A stretch of DNA of 64,000 nucleotides from Pelagicoccus sp. SDUM812003 (GCF_031127815.1 NZ_JARXHY010000003.1:186001-250000), one strand, 5' to 3'; counted from the first letter of the stretch, positions 36,278 to 45,295 are shown. Numbers and translations are program-made. Notes: generated by a model from the letters alone, not told the origin.

Positions 36278-38725
36278 ATGAAGCGAACCTCAACCCAAGA
36301 GATCATGAAACGTATTCAGCTAGGATTTCCATTTTCATTCGCGGGCCGGGCGGCTTCTTTGCTCGGTCTGCTTACGCTTTCGGCAGCGGCCCAGGCTGCC
36401 GGGATCTTGACGCCAGTGAACTCCAGCGACCTGCCGGTCCAGCTGGAATCGCATCACGTGCGCGTGGTGATCAACAACGGCTTCGCTCGCACCGAGGTCG
36501 AGCAGACCTTCTTAAATCCGAACGCCTTTCCGATCGAGGCCATCTACCAGGCTCCGGTGCCTGAAAAGGGGGCCTTGTCCGAGCTCACCATTTGGGCGGG
36601 TGAGACTGTCCTGCAGGGGGAGGTGGTCTCCAAGGACGAGGCGGATCGCATTTATCAAGAGGAGAAGGAGCAAGGAAACGAGGTGGCGAAAGCCTCTCAG
36701 GATGCGTATCAACGCTTCGAATTCATGGTCGCCTCCGTTCCCGCGAAAGGAAGCGCCCGCATGCGCTACGTCTACTACGAGCCGCTTCCCATCGATACCG
36801 GGGTGGGGCGCTACACCTATCGGCTGGAGGAAGGCGGCACGGACGAAGCGGCAGCTTCCTTTTGGACGCTCCAGGACTCGGTCAACAAAGACGTCAGTAT
36901 CGAGGTCCTATTGAAGTCCGCCTGGCCGGTGAGCAAGACGCGAACGCCTCACTTCGCCGGATCGGTTGAAGCGATCGACGAGAGAACGCTTCGCTATACC
37001 TATGCCGACGCTGGCGGGCGTCTCGATCAGGACTTCGTTTTCTACTACATGCTGGAGGAAGGACTGCCCGGCAGGTTGGAAATGGTGACGTATCGGGAAA
37101 CTGATGACAAGCCTGGCGCTTTTATGATGGTGATGACGCCGGGTGTGGATCTGGCCCCGTTGGAGGGCGGGTCGGACTACGTTTTCGCCTTGGATGTTTC
37201 GGGCAGCATGAGCGGCAAGCTGCAAACCTTGGTGTCGGGTGTGAAGAAGGCGCTGCAGCAATTGAACGCAAACGATCGATTCAGGATCGTGGCTTTCAAC
37301 AATCGGGCTTGGGACTTGACGCGCGACTGGATTTCCGCGTCTCCAGAGAACGTCGCCGCCAGCTTGGTCGAGCTCGAATCGCTAGGCGCCAACGGTGGTA
37401 CCAATGTCTACGACGGCGTGCGCAGGAGCCTCGGGAGCCTGGATTCCGATCGCGTTTCGACGCTGATACTGGTCACCGATGGAGTTACGAACGAAGGCAT
37501 CGTCGATCCGGCGGCGTTTTACAAGCTGCTGCATGGTCAGGATGTCAGATTTTATGGATACTTGCTGGGCAATAGCAGCAACTGGCCCTTGATGCGTCTG
37601 ATGTGCGAAGCGAGCGGCGGTGCGTATCGAGCGGTTTCCAACAGCGACGATATCATTGGGGAGATCCTTCTGGCCAAAAACAAGATCGCTTATCAGAGCA
37701 TGCACCACGCGGAACTTTCGATCGACGGGACACGCGTCTTCGATGTCACCGACTTCAAGATCGGAAAGATCCACTATGGAGACCAGCTGACGCTCTTCGG
37801 CAGATACGAGGCGGGGGGCGAGGCTCGAGTGCGTCTCAAGACGAGAATCTCGGGTGAAGAAAGGATCTACGAGACGCATATCACTTTTCCGGATACGGAC
37901 ACTTCGCATCCCGAAATCGAGAGACTGTGGGCGATGGACCAGGTCCAGAAGATCGAGCTCAATGAGATGGCGGGACTCCTTCGGACGGGCGAAGCGAAGG
38001 AAGCGGTGAGGAGTCTCGGCGTCGCTTATCAGATTGTGACGAACGAGACCTCGATGATCGCCATGGCGGATGAAAGCTTCGACCGCCATGGAATTCAAAG
38101 ACGAAACCTGGAACGCGTTTCTCGCGAAGGCGCGGCTCGACAGGTCAACCCGAACGCGAGGGGCGCCCAGCGTGTGGACAGCCCGGCTCAGCCGATGTAT
38201 CAACAGCGCTCGCACTCGATGGGCGGAGGTGGCTCCGTCGGACCTTGGTTCGCGATCCTTCTAGCGTCCGGCGCCACGCTTCTCCTCTTCTCGCGACGAA
38301 AGCCAGCAGGCTCGGCCGGTAGACTTGGGGGGCTCGCCTTGACCCTACTGGCGCTTGGCGCGTACCAGCATGCGGATGCGACCGATAGCGCAGAGCATGC
38401 GATGCGGCGCTCGTCGCTCCCGTCGAGCAGCATCGATCGCTCCATCGAGGAGTTCTGGAGCGTGAGCGAAGCGGAGGCCCGTGTCGATGAACCCGCTCCC
38501 AGAGCGGCTTTGGTGACGGAGTCCCAGACCGATGGTCGAAGGAGCGAATCAAGTTCTCGAGAATGTAGTGAAAAGAACGATACGATGAGCTTGGATCAGC
38601 GTCGTCACACTCGGAGCGATCGTGGACGTTTCGGCCTGACCCTTTTCGATCGGCTGCCGATCATCGGTTTCGTATGGGGAAACGATTCCGAAAACGTCGA
38701 TGACCGTTTTTCCGGTCGCAAGTGA
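36278..38725 (+). CDS. Secreted VIT and vWA domain protein with internal GlyGly-CTERM-like signal
   Basis: An 815-residue exported protein. A signal peptide ends near AAAQAAG (residue 41). A VIT domain (about 45-175, with VRVVINNGFARTEVEQTF) precedes a vWA domain (about 295-470) with an intact metal site, FALDVSGSMSG and later LVTDGVTNEG. Near residue 648 comes SMGGGGSVGP, a hydrophobic helix (WFAILLASGATLLLF) and a basic SRRK, the layout of a GlyGly-CTERM tag. Unusually it is not at the end. About 140 further residues follow, including a second hydrophobic helix (LGGLALTLLALGAY) and a charged tail. An alternative ATG at 36305 also fits the signal peptide. The next gene encodes a rhombosortase-like protease. 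The architecture recalls sortase-target VIT/vWA proteins of marine Proteobacteria. Confidence 0.85.
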   Translation: MKRTSTQEIMKRIQLGFPFSFAGRAASLLGLLTLSAAAQAAGILTPVNSSDLPVQLESHHVRVVINNGFARTEVEQTFLNPNAFPIEAIYQAPVPEKGALSELTIWAGETVLQGEVVSKDEADRIYQEEKEQGNEVAKASQDAYQRFEFMVASVPAKGSARMRYVYYEPLPIDTGVGRYTYRLEEGGTDEAAASFWTLQDSVNKDVSIEVLLKSAWPVSKTRTPHFAGSVEAIDERTLRYTYADAGGRLDQDFVFYYMLEEGLPGRLEMVTYRETDDKPGAFMMVMTPGVDLAPLEGGSDYVFALDVSGSMSGKLQTLVSGVKKALQQLNANDRFRIVAFNNRAWDLTRDWISASPENVAASLVELESLGANGGTNVYDGVRRSLGSLDSDRVSTLILVTDGVTNEGIVDPAAFYKLLHGQDVRFYGYLLGNSSNWPLMRLMCEASGGAYRAVSNSDDIIGEILLAKNKIAYQSMHHAELSIDGTRVFDVTDFKIGKIHYGDQLTLFGRYEAGGEARVRLKTRISGEERIYETHITFPDTDTSHPEIERLWAMDQVQKIELNEMAGLLRTGEAKEAVRSLGVAYQIVTNETSMIAMADESFDRHGIQRRNLERVSREGAARQVNPNARGAQRVDSPAQPMYQQRSHSMGGGGSVGPWFAILLASGATLLLFSRRKPAGSAGRLGGLALTLLALGAYQHADATDSAEHAMRRSSLPSSSIDRSIEEFWSVSEAEARVDEPAPRAALVTESQTDGRRSESSSRECSEKNDTMSLDQRRHTRSDRGRFGLTLFDRLPIIGFVWGNDSENVDDRFSGRK

Positions 38726-38794
38726 GACAGCGAAAGCGAGCTCCTGGGGCCGGCTCTCGTCGAACGAGGGGCTGGCCCTTCCGAGATCTGGCTT

Positions 38795-39412
38795 ATGAGA
38801 TCAATACGTAAAACCGTTCCTTGGGTGACGCTCCTGATGGGTTCGCTGGCCCTGGGGCTCCAGACGCTGGGCGAGGCCCGATTGCAGACTTGGCAATGGA
38901 GGAGCGATGCGTGGGCAAGCTCGGAGGTGTGGCGCCTGGTGACGGGTCATCTCTGCCATTGGTCATGGGATCACCTGGTGTGGGATCTGGCCGTGTTCGT
39001 CGGTCTGGGAGCTGGATACGAGATTGCGGGAAAACGTATCCACATGTTGCTCATGCTGGCAGGGACCACGCTATTGACGGATGTGTTTCTTCGGTGCTCC
39101 GATCGTTTCGATCTCTACCGTGGTCTGTCCGGCTACGCCCTGGCCCTCTTCGTCGGCCTGCTGGCGAAGCTCGTTCGAGGCGGGCTCGAAAGGGGCGATC
39201 ATGGGCGGCTGGCAATCGGCGTCCTCGGAGCGTTTCTGGTGATCGGGAAGGTCGGATACGAGCTCGCTCTTGGGCAGTCGATGTTCGTTTCCGGCGGGGG
39301 CGGGGGATTCCATGTGGCGGTGGAGGCTCACCTGGCAGGAGGGCTCGCGGCGGCCCTGATCGCTTGCTGGCGTCACCTTTTCCTTGACAGCATACCAACT
39401 GGTCGGTTTTAG
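38795..39412 (+). CDS. Rhombosortase-like rhomboid intramembrane protease
   Basis: A 205-residue membrane protein with about six helices. It shows the rhombosortase pattern: VWRLVTGHLCHWSWDHLVWD (about residues 45-64), the catalytic serine in YRGLSGY (Ser112) and the probable catalytic histidine in VEAHLAGG (His179). Rhombosortases cleave GlyGly-CTERM proteins in the membrane and are often encoded beside their targets. The preceding gene carries such a tag, which supports the call. The gap is 69 bases. It is shorter than standard rhomboids, as expected for this subfamily. An ordinary rhomboid protease is the alternative. Confidence 0.78.
   Translation: MRSIRKTVPWVTLLMGSLALGLQTLGEARLQTWQWRSDAWASSEVWRLVTGHLCHWSWDHLVWDLAVFVGLGAGYEIAGKRIHMLLMLAGTTLLTDVFLRCSDRFDLYRGLSGYALALFVGLLAKLVRGGLERGDHGRLAIGVLGAFLVIGKVGYELALGQSMFVSGGGGGFHVAVEAHLAGGLAAALIACWRHLFLDSIPTGRF
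39384..39412 (+). promoter_or_regulatory. Promoter and operator upstream of the TetR gene
   Basis: A consensus -35 TTGACA (39384-39389) is followed by the element ACCAACTGGTCGGT (39394-39407). It lies in the end of the rhombosortase gene, directly before the TetR start. The same 14 bases recur at 40058-40071. This suggests autoregulation. Confidence 0.65.
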
Positions 39413-40030
39413 ATGTCGCCAATGTCTCCCGTCCGTCAACCAGAGGCCACCCGGGCCAAGATCCTGCAGACCGCCTTCGAGCTGTTCCATCAGCGCACCT
39501 TCAGCGGCACTAGCGTAAACGAGATCGTGGAGAAGGCGGGCATCACCAAGGGTGCCCTCTTTCATCATTTCAAGGGCAAGCTGGAACTGGGCTACGCGGT
39601 GGTCGACGAACTGCTGCGCGAGGAGATACGCCTGTCCTGGGATGAAAAGCTCAAGAACACCGATGATCCCATCACTCGTCTGCGTGAGATTCTGCGCGGC
39701 TTCGCGGACGAAATGAGGGAGTCGCCCGAGATGCTTTGCTGCGGCTGCCCGGTCAACAACCTGACCCAGGAGATGTCCTCCATCGACGACACCTTTCGCC
39801 AAAAGCTGCAGACGGTCTACGCGGATTGGATCGGCGCCATCGAAAACGCTCTGCGCATCGGCATCGAAGCGGGAACCGTGCGCAGCGACATTTCTCCAAG
39901 CTCGGTAGCCGCCACCATCGTAGCCATTTTCGAAGGGTCGGTCGGCTTGATCAAGGTCCACCAGACGCTGGAGTTCATGGACCACCTCGCCAAAGGCATT
40001 CCTGTCTTCCTCGAGGGCCTGCGCCCCTAG
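39413..40030 (+). CDS. TetR-family transcriptional regulator
   Basis: A 205-residue repressor-type regulator. The N-terminal helix-turn-helix spans about residues 13-60 (TRAKILQTAFELF, SVNEIVEKAGITKGALFHHF), and the C-terminal ligand-binding domain is helical with a CCGCPVNNL motif seen in many TetR proteins of the YcdC/AcrR-C type. It sits in front of an RND/LolA-like/outer-membrane operon and an identical 14-bp element precedes both, so it probably represses itself and that operon. The start may be ATG 39413 or ATG 39422; the first overlaps nothing and abuts the upstream stop codon. Confidence 0.9.
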   Translation: MSPMSPVRQPEATRAKILQTAFELFHQRTFSGTSVNEIVEKAGITKGALFHHFKGKLELGYAVVDELLREEIRLSWDEKLKNTDDPITRLREILRGFADEMRESPEMLCCGCPVNNLTQEMSSIDDTFRQKLQTVYADWIGAIENALRIGIEAGTVRSDISPSSVAATIVAIFEGSVGLIKVHQTLEFMDHLAKGIPVFLEGLRP

Positions 40031-40057
40031 GCGGCCTTTTATTTCGTCAACTAACAA

Positions 40058-40071
40058 ACCAACTGGTCGGT
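40058..40071 (+). promoter_or_regulatory. Second copy of the TetR operator
   Basis: ACCAACTGGTCGGT, identical to 39394-39407, placed 28 bases after the TetR stop and 58 bases before the RND gene start. Its core ACCA-AC-TGGT is an inverted repeat, as expected for a TetR dimer site. Confidence 0.65.
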
Positions 40072-40129
40072 ACCTTTAGGGGTTGCCGAGCAATCGCCAC
40101 GCTCAAAATCCAACGATTCAGCTTTTGCC

Positions 40130-42502
40130 ATGTCTGAAAAACGCCAAGACCCCGCTCCCGGTCGCGTGGAACGCTACGCTCAGGGACTCATCGCCCACCG
40201 CTGGAAGGTCCTGCTAGGTTCCCTCCTTTTTGCCGCCGCCTGCTTTTTCGGAGCGCGAACGATCGAGTTCGAAAACAGCTACCGCATCTTCTTCTCGGAG
40301 GAGAATCCTCAGCTGCAAGCTTTCGAGGCGTTGCAGAACGTCTACACCAAGGATGACAACATTCTCTTCGTGCTCACCGCCCCAGAGGATAGCATCTACG
40401 AGGCAAAGTTTATGGAGGCTGTGCGATGGCTGACCGAAGAGGCCTGGCAATTGCCGTATTCGCGGCGCGTTGATTCCATCACCAACTTCCAGAATTCGGT
40501 CGCTGTCGAGGACGACATTTTCGTAGAGGACTTAGCTCCCGAGGAAAAGGAGTTGGACGCGGCCCGTTTGGCCTACATGGAACAGGTCGCTCTGAACGAG
40601 CCGCTCCTCTACAATCGAATCATCAATTCGGATGGTTATGCCACCGGAGTGACAGTCACGGTTTCGCTTCCGGAACTGGATCTGAATGAAACGCCCGAGA
40701 CTGCCGCGGCAGCTCGCGACCTGGAGCGCCGGTTCAACGAACGGTATCCAGAAATCCAGACACACCTTGCGGGCATGGTCATCATGGACAACGCGTTCGT
40801 GGAGTCCACGGTTAACGACCTGAAGACCATCGTGATGCCGATGTTTTTCGCACTCTTCGTGGTCATGGCGATTCTGCTTCGCTCCTTCTGGGGGACGTTG
40901 GCTACCGGGCTGGTGCTGGTGCTCACCTTGATGACATCCTTCGGACTCATGGGCTGGGTAGGGATCAATATGAGTACTCCACTTGGCACGATGCCCATCA
41001 TGATTATGACGCTAGCGGTGGCCGATTGTGTCCATATTCTGGTGACAATGCTCAATGAGATGCGTCATGGGCGCGAAAAGAGATCGGCTCTAGTAGAAAG
41101 CGTTCGCATCAACTTCGCTCCAGTCCTATTGACCAGCGTCACTACCGCCATCGGGTTTCTGAGCATGAACTTCAGCGACGCGCCTCCTTTTCGCGATCTC
41201 GGAAATGTGGTGGCGATAGGCGTGATGGCCGCTTGTGGATTCTCAATCGTGACTTTGCCTGCTCTTGTATCCGTGATTCCGCTACGAGTGAAGCGTTTCG
41301 CGGAAGGTGAAACGCATCTGTTCGATAAGTGGGTGGAATTGCTTCAGAAGCATCGAGGTCTTTTCCTGGCCGGTTCGACTGCAGTGGTGGCCTTGATGGC
41401 CCTCATGATCCCGCGCATCGAACTCAACGACCAGTGGACCAAATACTTCGATACCTCGCTAGATGTCCGGGTGGATATGGACTATGCGGAAGAAAACCTG
41501 ACTGGGATGTCCAACCTCGAATTCTCGCTTCCCGCTGGCGAGAGTGGCGGCATCAGCAATCCGGAGTATTTGCGTCTGCTGGACGAATTCAGCGAATGGT
41601 ACCGAAGCAATCCCGACGTGCTGCAGGTGAACTCCATCGCGGATACCATGAAGCGATTGAACAAGAACATGCACGGCGACGATCCGGCGTTCTACCGCAT
41701 CCCCGAAGAGCGCGATCTGGCGGCCCAGTATCTGTTGATGTACGAGTTTTCGCTGCCGTATGGCTTAGACCTGAACAACCAGATCAATGTGGACAAGTCA
41801 GCGAGCCGCGTGACTGTCACCGCTGCCGATTTGCGCACGAAGGAGCTGCGGGAACTCATCGCCCAAGGCGAGCAGTGGCTGGAACAAAACGCTCCGGCCT
41901 ACATGCATGTGAAGGCCGCAAGTCCCACGGTGATGTTCGCCTACATTTCCGAACGCAACATCAATAGCATGCTCACGGGAACGATCCTTGCGTTTGTATC
42001 GATATCGTTGATACTTATGTTCGCCCTGCGAAGCGTGAAGTACGGCTTGGTGAGCATCATCCCCAACGTGGTGCCTGCGATCCTTGGCATCGGAACCTGG
42101 AGCGTGCTCTACGGAGAGATGGGCATGTCTGTATCGGTGATCACGGGAATGACGCTCGGGATCGTGGTCGACGATACGGTGCACTTTCTCTCAAAATACA
42201 TCCGCGCTCGCAGGGAGAAGGGACTAAGCGGCGAGGCCGCAGTTCGTTCCGCGTTTCGAACGGTTGGCAAGGCTTTGGTGGTGACGACTCTCATCCTTTC
42301 AGTCGGTTTCAGCATCCTGGGTCTCTCAAGCTTCCGGCTGAACAATTGGATGGGACAGCTCACGGCCATCGTGATCGTGTTCGCGCTCATCGCGGACTTC
42401 GTGCTGCTCCCCGCGGTACTGCTCTCTCTCGACAAGAAACGGGCGCGTTGCGCTCGAACGAAAGCGGTGGAATCACGCGAAGCGGAGCCCGCTCTCGTGT
42501 AG
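40130..42502 (+). CDS. RND-superfamily (MMPL/HpnN-type) exporter
   Basis: A 790-residue membrane protein with twelve predicted helices in two halves. Each half has one helix, a large periplasmic loop and five helices. Conserved pieces are FENSYRIFF in loop 1, TLAVADCVHILVTM in helix 4 and MTLGIVVDDTVHFLSKY in the second half; acidic residues in these helices carry the proton path. The length is short compared with tripartite AcrB-type pumps (about 1000), fitting single-component lipid or hydrophobic-compound exporters. It is followed at 22 and 28 bases by a LolA-like protein and an outer-membrane beta-barrel, a combination seen in other Gram-negatives. Confidence 0.9.
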   Translation: MSEKRQDPAPGRVERYAQGLIAHRWKVLLGSLLFAAACFFGARTIEFENSYRIFFSEENPQLQAFEALQNVYTKDDNILFVLTAPEDSIYEAKFMEAVRWLTEEAWQLPYSRRVDSITNFQNSVAVEDDIFVEDLAPEEKELDAARLAYMEQVALNEPLLYNRIINSDGYATGVTVTVSLPELDLNETPETAAAARDLERRFNERYPEIQTHLAGMVIMDNAFVESTVNDLKTIVMPMFFALFVVMAILLRSFWGTLATGLVLVLTLMTSFGLMGWVGINMSTPLGTMPIMIMTLAVADCVHILVTMLNEMRHGREKRSALVESVRINFAPVLLTSVTTAIGFLSMNFSDAPPFRDLGNVVAIGVMAACGFSIVTLPALVSVIPLRVKRFAEGETHLFDKWVELLQKHRGLFLAGSTAVVALMALMIPRIELNDQWTKYFDTSLDVRVDMDYAEENLTGMSNLEFSLPAGESGGISNPEYLRLLDEFSEWYRSNPDVLQVNSIADTMKRLNKNMHGDDPAFYRIPEERDLAAQYLLMYEFSLPYGLDLNNQINVDKSASRVTVTAADLRTKELRELIAQGEQWLEQNAPAYMHVKAASPTVMFAYISERNINSMLTGTILAFVSISLILMFALRSVKYGLVSIIPNVVPAILGIGTWSVLYGEMGMSVSVITGMTLGIVVDDTVHFLSKYIRARREKGLSGEAAVRSAFRTVGKALVVTTLILSVGFSILGLSSFRLNNWMGQLTAIVIVFALIADFVLLPAVLLSLDKKRARCARTKAVESREAEPALV

Positions 42503-42524
42503 AACCTCAAAGCGTAGAAAGAAA

Positions 42525-43325
42525 ATGAATACGTACATCAGAAAGAACGTTTTGCTAAAGATCACCGCGTTCCTGGCTCTCTCAAGCGGGTCGCTTTATG
42601 GACTCACTGCGGAGGAGCGTGGTTTGCAGATCGCGGAGGAGATGGACCGACGCGACTCGGGCTTCGGCGATACCAGTGCGGAGCTCCTGATGGAGCTGAG
42701 GAACAAGCAAGGAGAAACCAGCTCTCGCGAAATGAGCATGCGCACCTTGGAAGGAATCGGGGAGGGCGACAAGTCGTTGATCGTTTTCGATGAGCCTCGT
42801 GACGTGAAAGGCACCGCGTTTCTTTCATACACAAAAAAGGTCGGGCCTGACGATCAATGGCTCTTTCTGCCGGCTCTGGAGCGGGTCAAGCGGATCTCCT
42901 CAAGCAACAAATCTGGTCCCTTCGTAGGTAGCGAATTCGCCTACGAGGACCTGAGTTCTCAGGAGGTGGAGAAATACACCTACCGTTATTTGAGAGATGA
43001 AGACCTCGACGGCGAGCCATGTTTCGTGGTGGAACGCTATCCCGTCGATCCGAAATCCGGATACACGCGTCAAATCGTCTGGGTCGACCAGTCGGAATAC
43101 ATTTCCCGCAAGATGGTCTTTTACGACCGGAAGGACTCGCTGCTCAAGACGCTGACTTTTTCAAAATACCGGCAGTATGATGGCCGGTACTGGAGGTCTC
43201 ACCAAATGACTATGGTCAATCACCAAACCGGCAAGGCGACTACGCTGGAATGGAAAGACTATCAGTTTGGAAACGGCTATTCCGAGCGAGATTTCGATCG
43301 ACGAAGCCTGCAGACGACGCGCTAA
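42525..43325 (+). CDS. LolA-like outer-membrane lipoprotein-sorting family protein
   Basis: A 266-residue periplasmic protein with a signal peptide (residues 1-25, ending SLYG). The mature part matches the LolA-like family found beside MMPL-type exporters: AEEMDRRDSGFGDTSAELLM, a middle FLSYTKKVGPDDQWLFLPAL and SEFAYEDLSSQEVEKYTY. Such proteins are thought to carry lipid-like substrates across the periplasm in a hydrophobic cavity. It sits between the exporter and an outer-membrane protein, which supports a trans-envelope pathway. No lipobox is present. Confidence 0.82.
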   Translation: MNTYIRKNVLLKITAFLALSSGSLYGLTAEERGLQIAEEMDRRDSGFGDTSAELLMELRNKQGETSSREMSMRTLEGIGEGDKSLIVFDEPRDVKGTAFLSYTKKVGPDDQWLFLPALERVKRISSSNKSGPFVGSEFAYEDLSSQEVEKYTYRYLRDEDLDGEPCFVVERYPVDPKSGYTRQIVWVDQSEYISRKMVFYDRKDSLLKTLTFSKYRQYDGRYWRSHQMTMVNHQTGKATTLEWKDYQFGNGYSERDFDRRSLQTTR

Positions 43326-43353
43326 AGTTGTATCCACCCGCTGATTACGCGTT

Positions 43354-44550
43354 ATGAAGGTGCGATTCCTACTCTTGTCTGTGGCCGCTCTCGTTGGCTC
43401 GAATCTAGCCCACGGGATGGAGGTTTCCGGGCACCTGACTCTGGAGGGAAGAGCATTTGAGGATGGTCCTGCTTATGCCGGTCAGGACAATCGAGCCACG
43501 GGAGCGGTCATCTTCGAACCTGAATTGTATCAGAGTTGGGGCAACGGGGATTTGGCGTTCGAGTTTACACCCTATTTTCGAGAGGATTCCGCCGACCCGG
43601 AGCGCGATCTTTTCGATGTCCGCGAGCTCTCGCTGCTGTGGATCTCGGGGAACTGGGAGACCAAAATCGGTTACTCCAAAGTGTTTTGGGGCGTGGCGGA
43701 ATCGCAACACCTGGTGGACACCATCAATCAGACCGATCTCGCGGCCAATCCGGATGGAGAGGATAAACTAGGGCAGCCAATGGTGCAGATCGTTTACGTT
43801 AGCGACTTCGGGGACTTCAGTTTCTTTGCCCTGCCAGGCTTTCGCGAACGCACCTTTCCAGGCAGGCAGGGGCGCTTGCGAGCGTCCTCCCATGTGGATA
43901 CAAGTCGAACACGTTACGAATCTTTGGGTGAGGATGAGCGAGTCGATTTCGCTTTGAGGTGGAAGCATTACATCGGAGATTTCGATCTCGGGCTTCACTA
44001 TTTCAGCGGTACCAATCGAGATCCGATTCTAATACCGATCGAGCGGATCGGTGGCTTACCGAGGAGGGTGATTCCGTACTATGAGCTGATGGATCAGGTC
44101 GGGCTTGACGTGCAGATGACCAAGGGGGCTTGGTTATGGAAGCTTGAGGCGATCGCTCGCGAGACGAGTCGCGATCGATATTCCGCGATGGTAGGAGGTT
44201 TTGAATACACGCTTTATGGGATCATGGATTCCGTTGTCGACCTTGGCCTGCTGGCGGAAGTCCATCTCGATTCCCGAGGTGAAGCCGCGCCCGTGGTGTT
44301 CAATCGTGATCTTTTTCTCGGCGGACGCTTCGCGTGGAATGACGAAGCGGATACCAGCATGGTTGCGGGATTGTTCATTGATGGAAACAATGGCTCCAGC
44401 ATGGTCCGCCTGGAATTCGAGCGCCGTATCGGTGACAGCTACAAGCTGGAGATCGAGCTGCAGAAGCTAGCCAGCCTCGATGAAGCGGACGTCTTGTATC
44501 CGCTACGAGAGGACAGCTATCTGCAGGTTTCGCTTAGTCGGTATTTTTAG
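43354..44550 (+). CDS. Outer-membrane beta-barrel protein of the exporter operon
   Basis: A 398-residue protein with a signal peptide (MKVRFLLLSVAALVGSNLAHG). The mature part is rich in alternating hydrophobic and aromatic strands (FEFTPYFRE, WETKIGYSKVFWGV, YLQVSLSRYF). It ends in phenylalanine (SRYF), the usual signal for Bam-dependent insertion into the outer membrane. It resembles DUF1302-like or porin-like barrels found next to RND/LolA-like pairs. Third gene of the operon, 28 bases after the LolA-like gene. Likely exit pore or receptor; substrate unknown. Confidence 0.8.
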   Translation: MKVRFLLLSVAALVGSNLAHGMEVSGHLTLEGRAFEDGPAYAGQDNRATGAVIFEPELYQSWGNGDLAFEFTPYFREDSADPERDLFDVRELSLLWISGNWETKIGYSKVFWGVAESQHLVDTINQTDLAANPDGEDKLGQPMVQIVYVSDFGDFSFFALPGFRERTFPGRQGRLRASSHVDTSRTRYESLGEDERVDFALRWKHYIGDFDLGLHYFSGTNRDPILIPIERIGGLPRRVIPYYELMDQVGLDVQMTKGAWLWKLEAIARETSRDRYSAMVGGFEYTLYGIMDSVVDLGLLAEVHLDSRGEAAPVVFNRDLFLGGRFAWNDEADTSMVAGLFIDGNNGSSMVRLEFERRIGDSYKLEIELQKLASLDEADVLYPLREDSYLQVSLSRYF

Positions 44551-44578
44551 AGAGTGAACACTGTGAAATACTCAACTT

Positions 44579-44986
44579 ATGAAGACGCTTATTAATCCAT
44601 CTGAACTCTACGACGGATCGAGTTTTGGCATGTCCCAAGCCGTAGTCCTCGAAAAGCATGGCTTAGTCTTTGTGTCGGGCCAAGTCGACTGGAACCGCGA
44701 TTTCCAGATCACGGAAACAAGTTTCGAAGGTCAGCTGAAGAGCGCTTTGAGGAACCTGGAAATTGTTTTGCGCGAGGCTAACGCGTCCGTGAAAGGTTTG
44801 CTGCAGGTGCGAATCTTCGTTCGAGGCGAACTGGCCGACTACATGGAAATGGCCGCGCCGATCCTTGCCGCCTTTCTAGGCGAGTCTCGACCGGCGGTGA
44901 CCGGCGTCGGGGTCGCTTCGCTGGCGGATCGGGAATTGCTGGTGGAAGTAGAGGCGATCGCCATCCGGGATCCGGCTTTGGCCTGA
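44579..44986 (+). CDS. RidA family protein
   Basis: A 135-residue member of the YjgF/YER057c/UK114 family, which hydrolyses reactive enamine/imine intermediates in the cytoplasm. Supporting features are GLVFVSGQVDW near residue 30, QLKSALRNLEIVL, LLQVRIFV and the end VASLADRELLVEVEAIA. The arginine that binds the carboxylate in RidA usually lies in the RIFV-like strand (Arg78 here). The SRPAVTGVGV segment matches the conserved PARxxV region. It lies 28 bases after the outer-membrane gene and may be the last gene of that operon, though a functional link is not obvious. Confidence 0.85.
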   Translation: MKTLINPSELYDGSSFGMSQAVVLEKHGLVFVSGQVDWNRDFQITETSFEGQLKSALRNLEIVLREANASVKGLLQVRIFVRGELADYMEMAAPILAAFLGESRPAVTGVGVASLADRELLVEVEAIAIRDPALA

Positions 44987-45295
44987 TTGAAACGTCAGCG
45001 ACTGGTTCGTCTCCGGCACGGTCAAATCGAGACACTCAGTCTAGTCGAAGCGAAGCAGGAGCGTCCGGCGATGCCGTCTGGGTGGAACTCGTGCTTGAAT
45101 CCGCGGGGGAGAGAGGCTAGTAACGCTCTCCTTTATCCGGATGTCTTTGCGAACTAATGACTTTCAAGCTTTCGATGCGTTGCGGCAGCGTTTCGACGAA
45201 CTGGTTTCGTCGCCCGCTTGAATCCGTTTTTAGCGAAGCTGTTCGGAATCTCGTGGACCTCCCGAAAGGAGGCTGGCACGAATAACGAATCGCGC
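44987..45295. other. Intergenic region between RidA and RNase D genes
   Basis: About 310 bases. A weak hairpin GGAGAG/CTCTCC (45108-45113 with 45126-45131) followed by TTTAT may end the RidA transcript. A 26-codon frame (45141-45221) is too short to support. No ribosome site at ideal distance precedes the RNase D start; AAAGGAGG lies 22 bases upstream. Confidence 0.4.

Noticed and set aside
45141-45221. A 26-codon frame before the RNase D gene
   Set aside because: No clear ribosome site and no family; too short to separate from chance.
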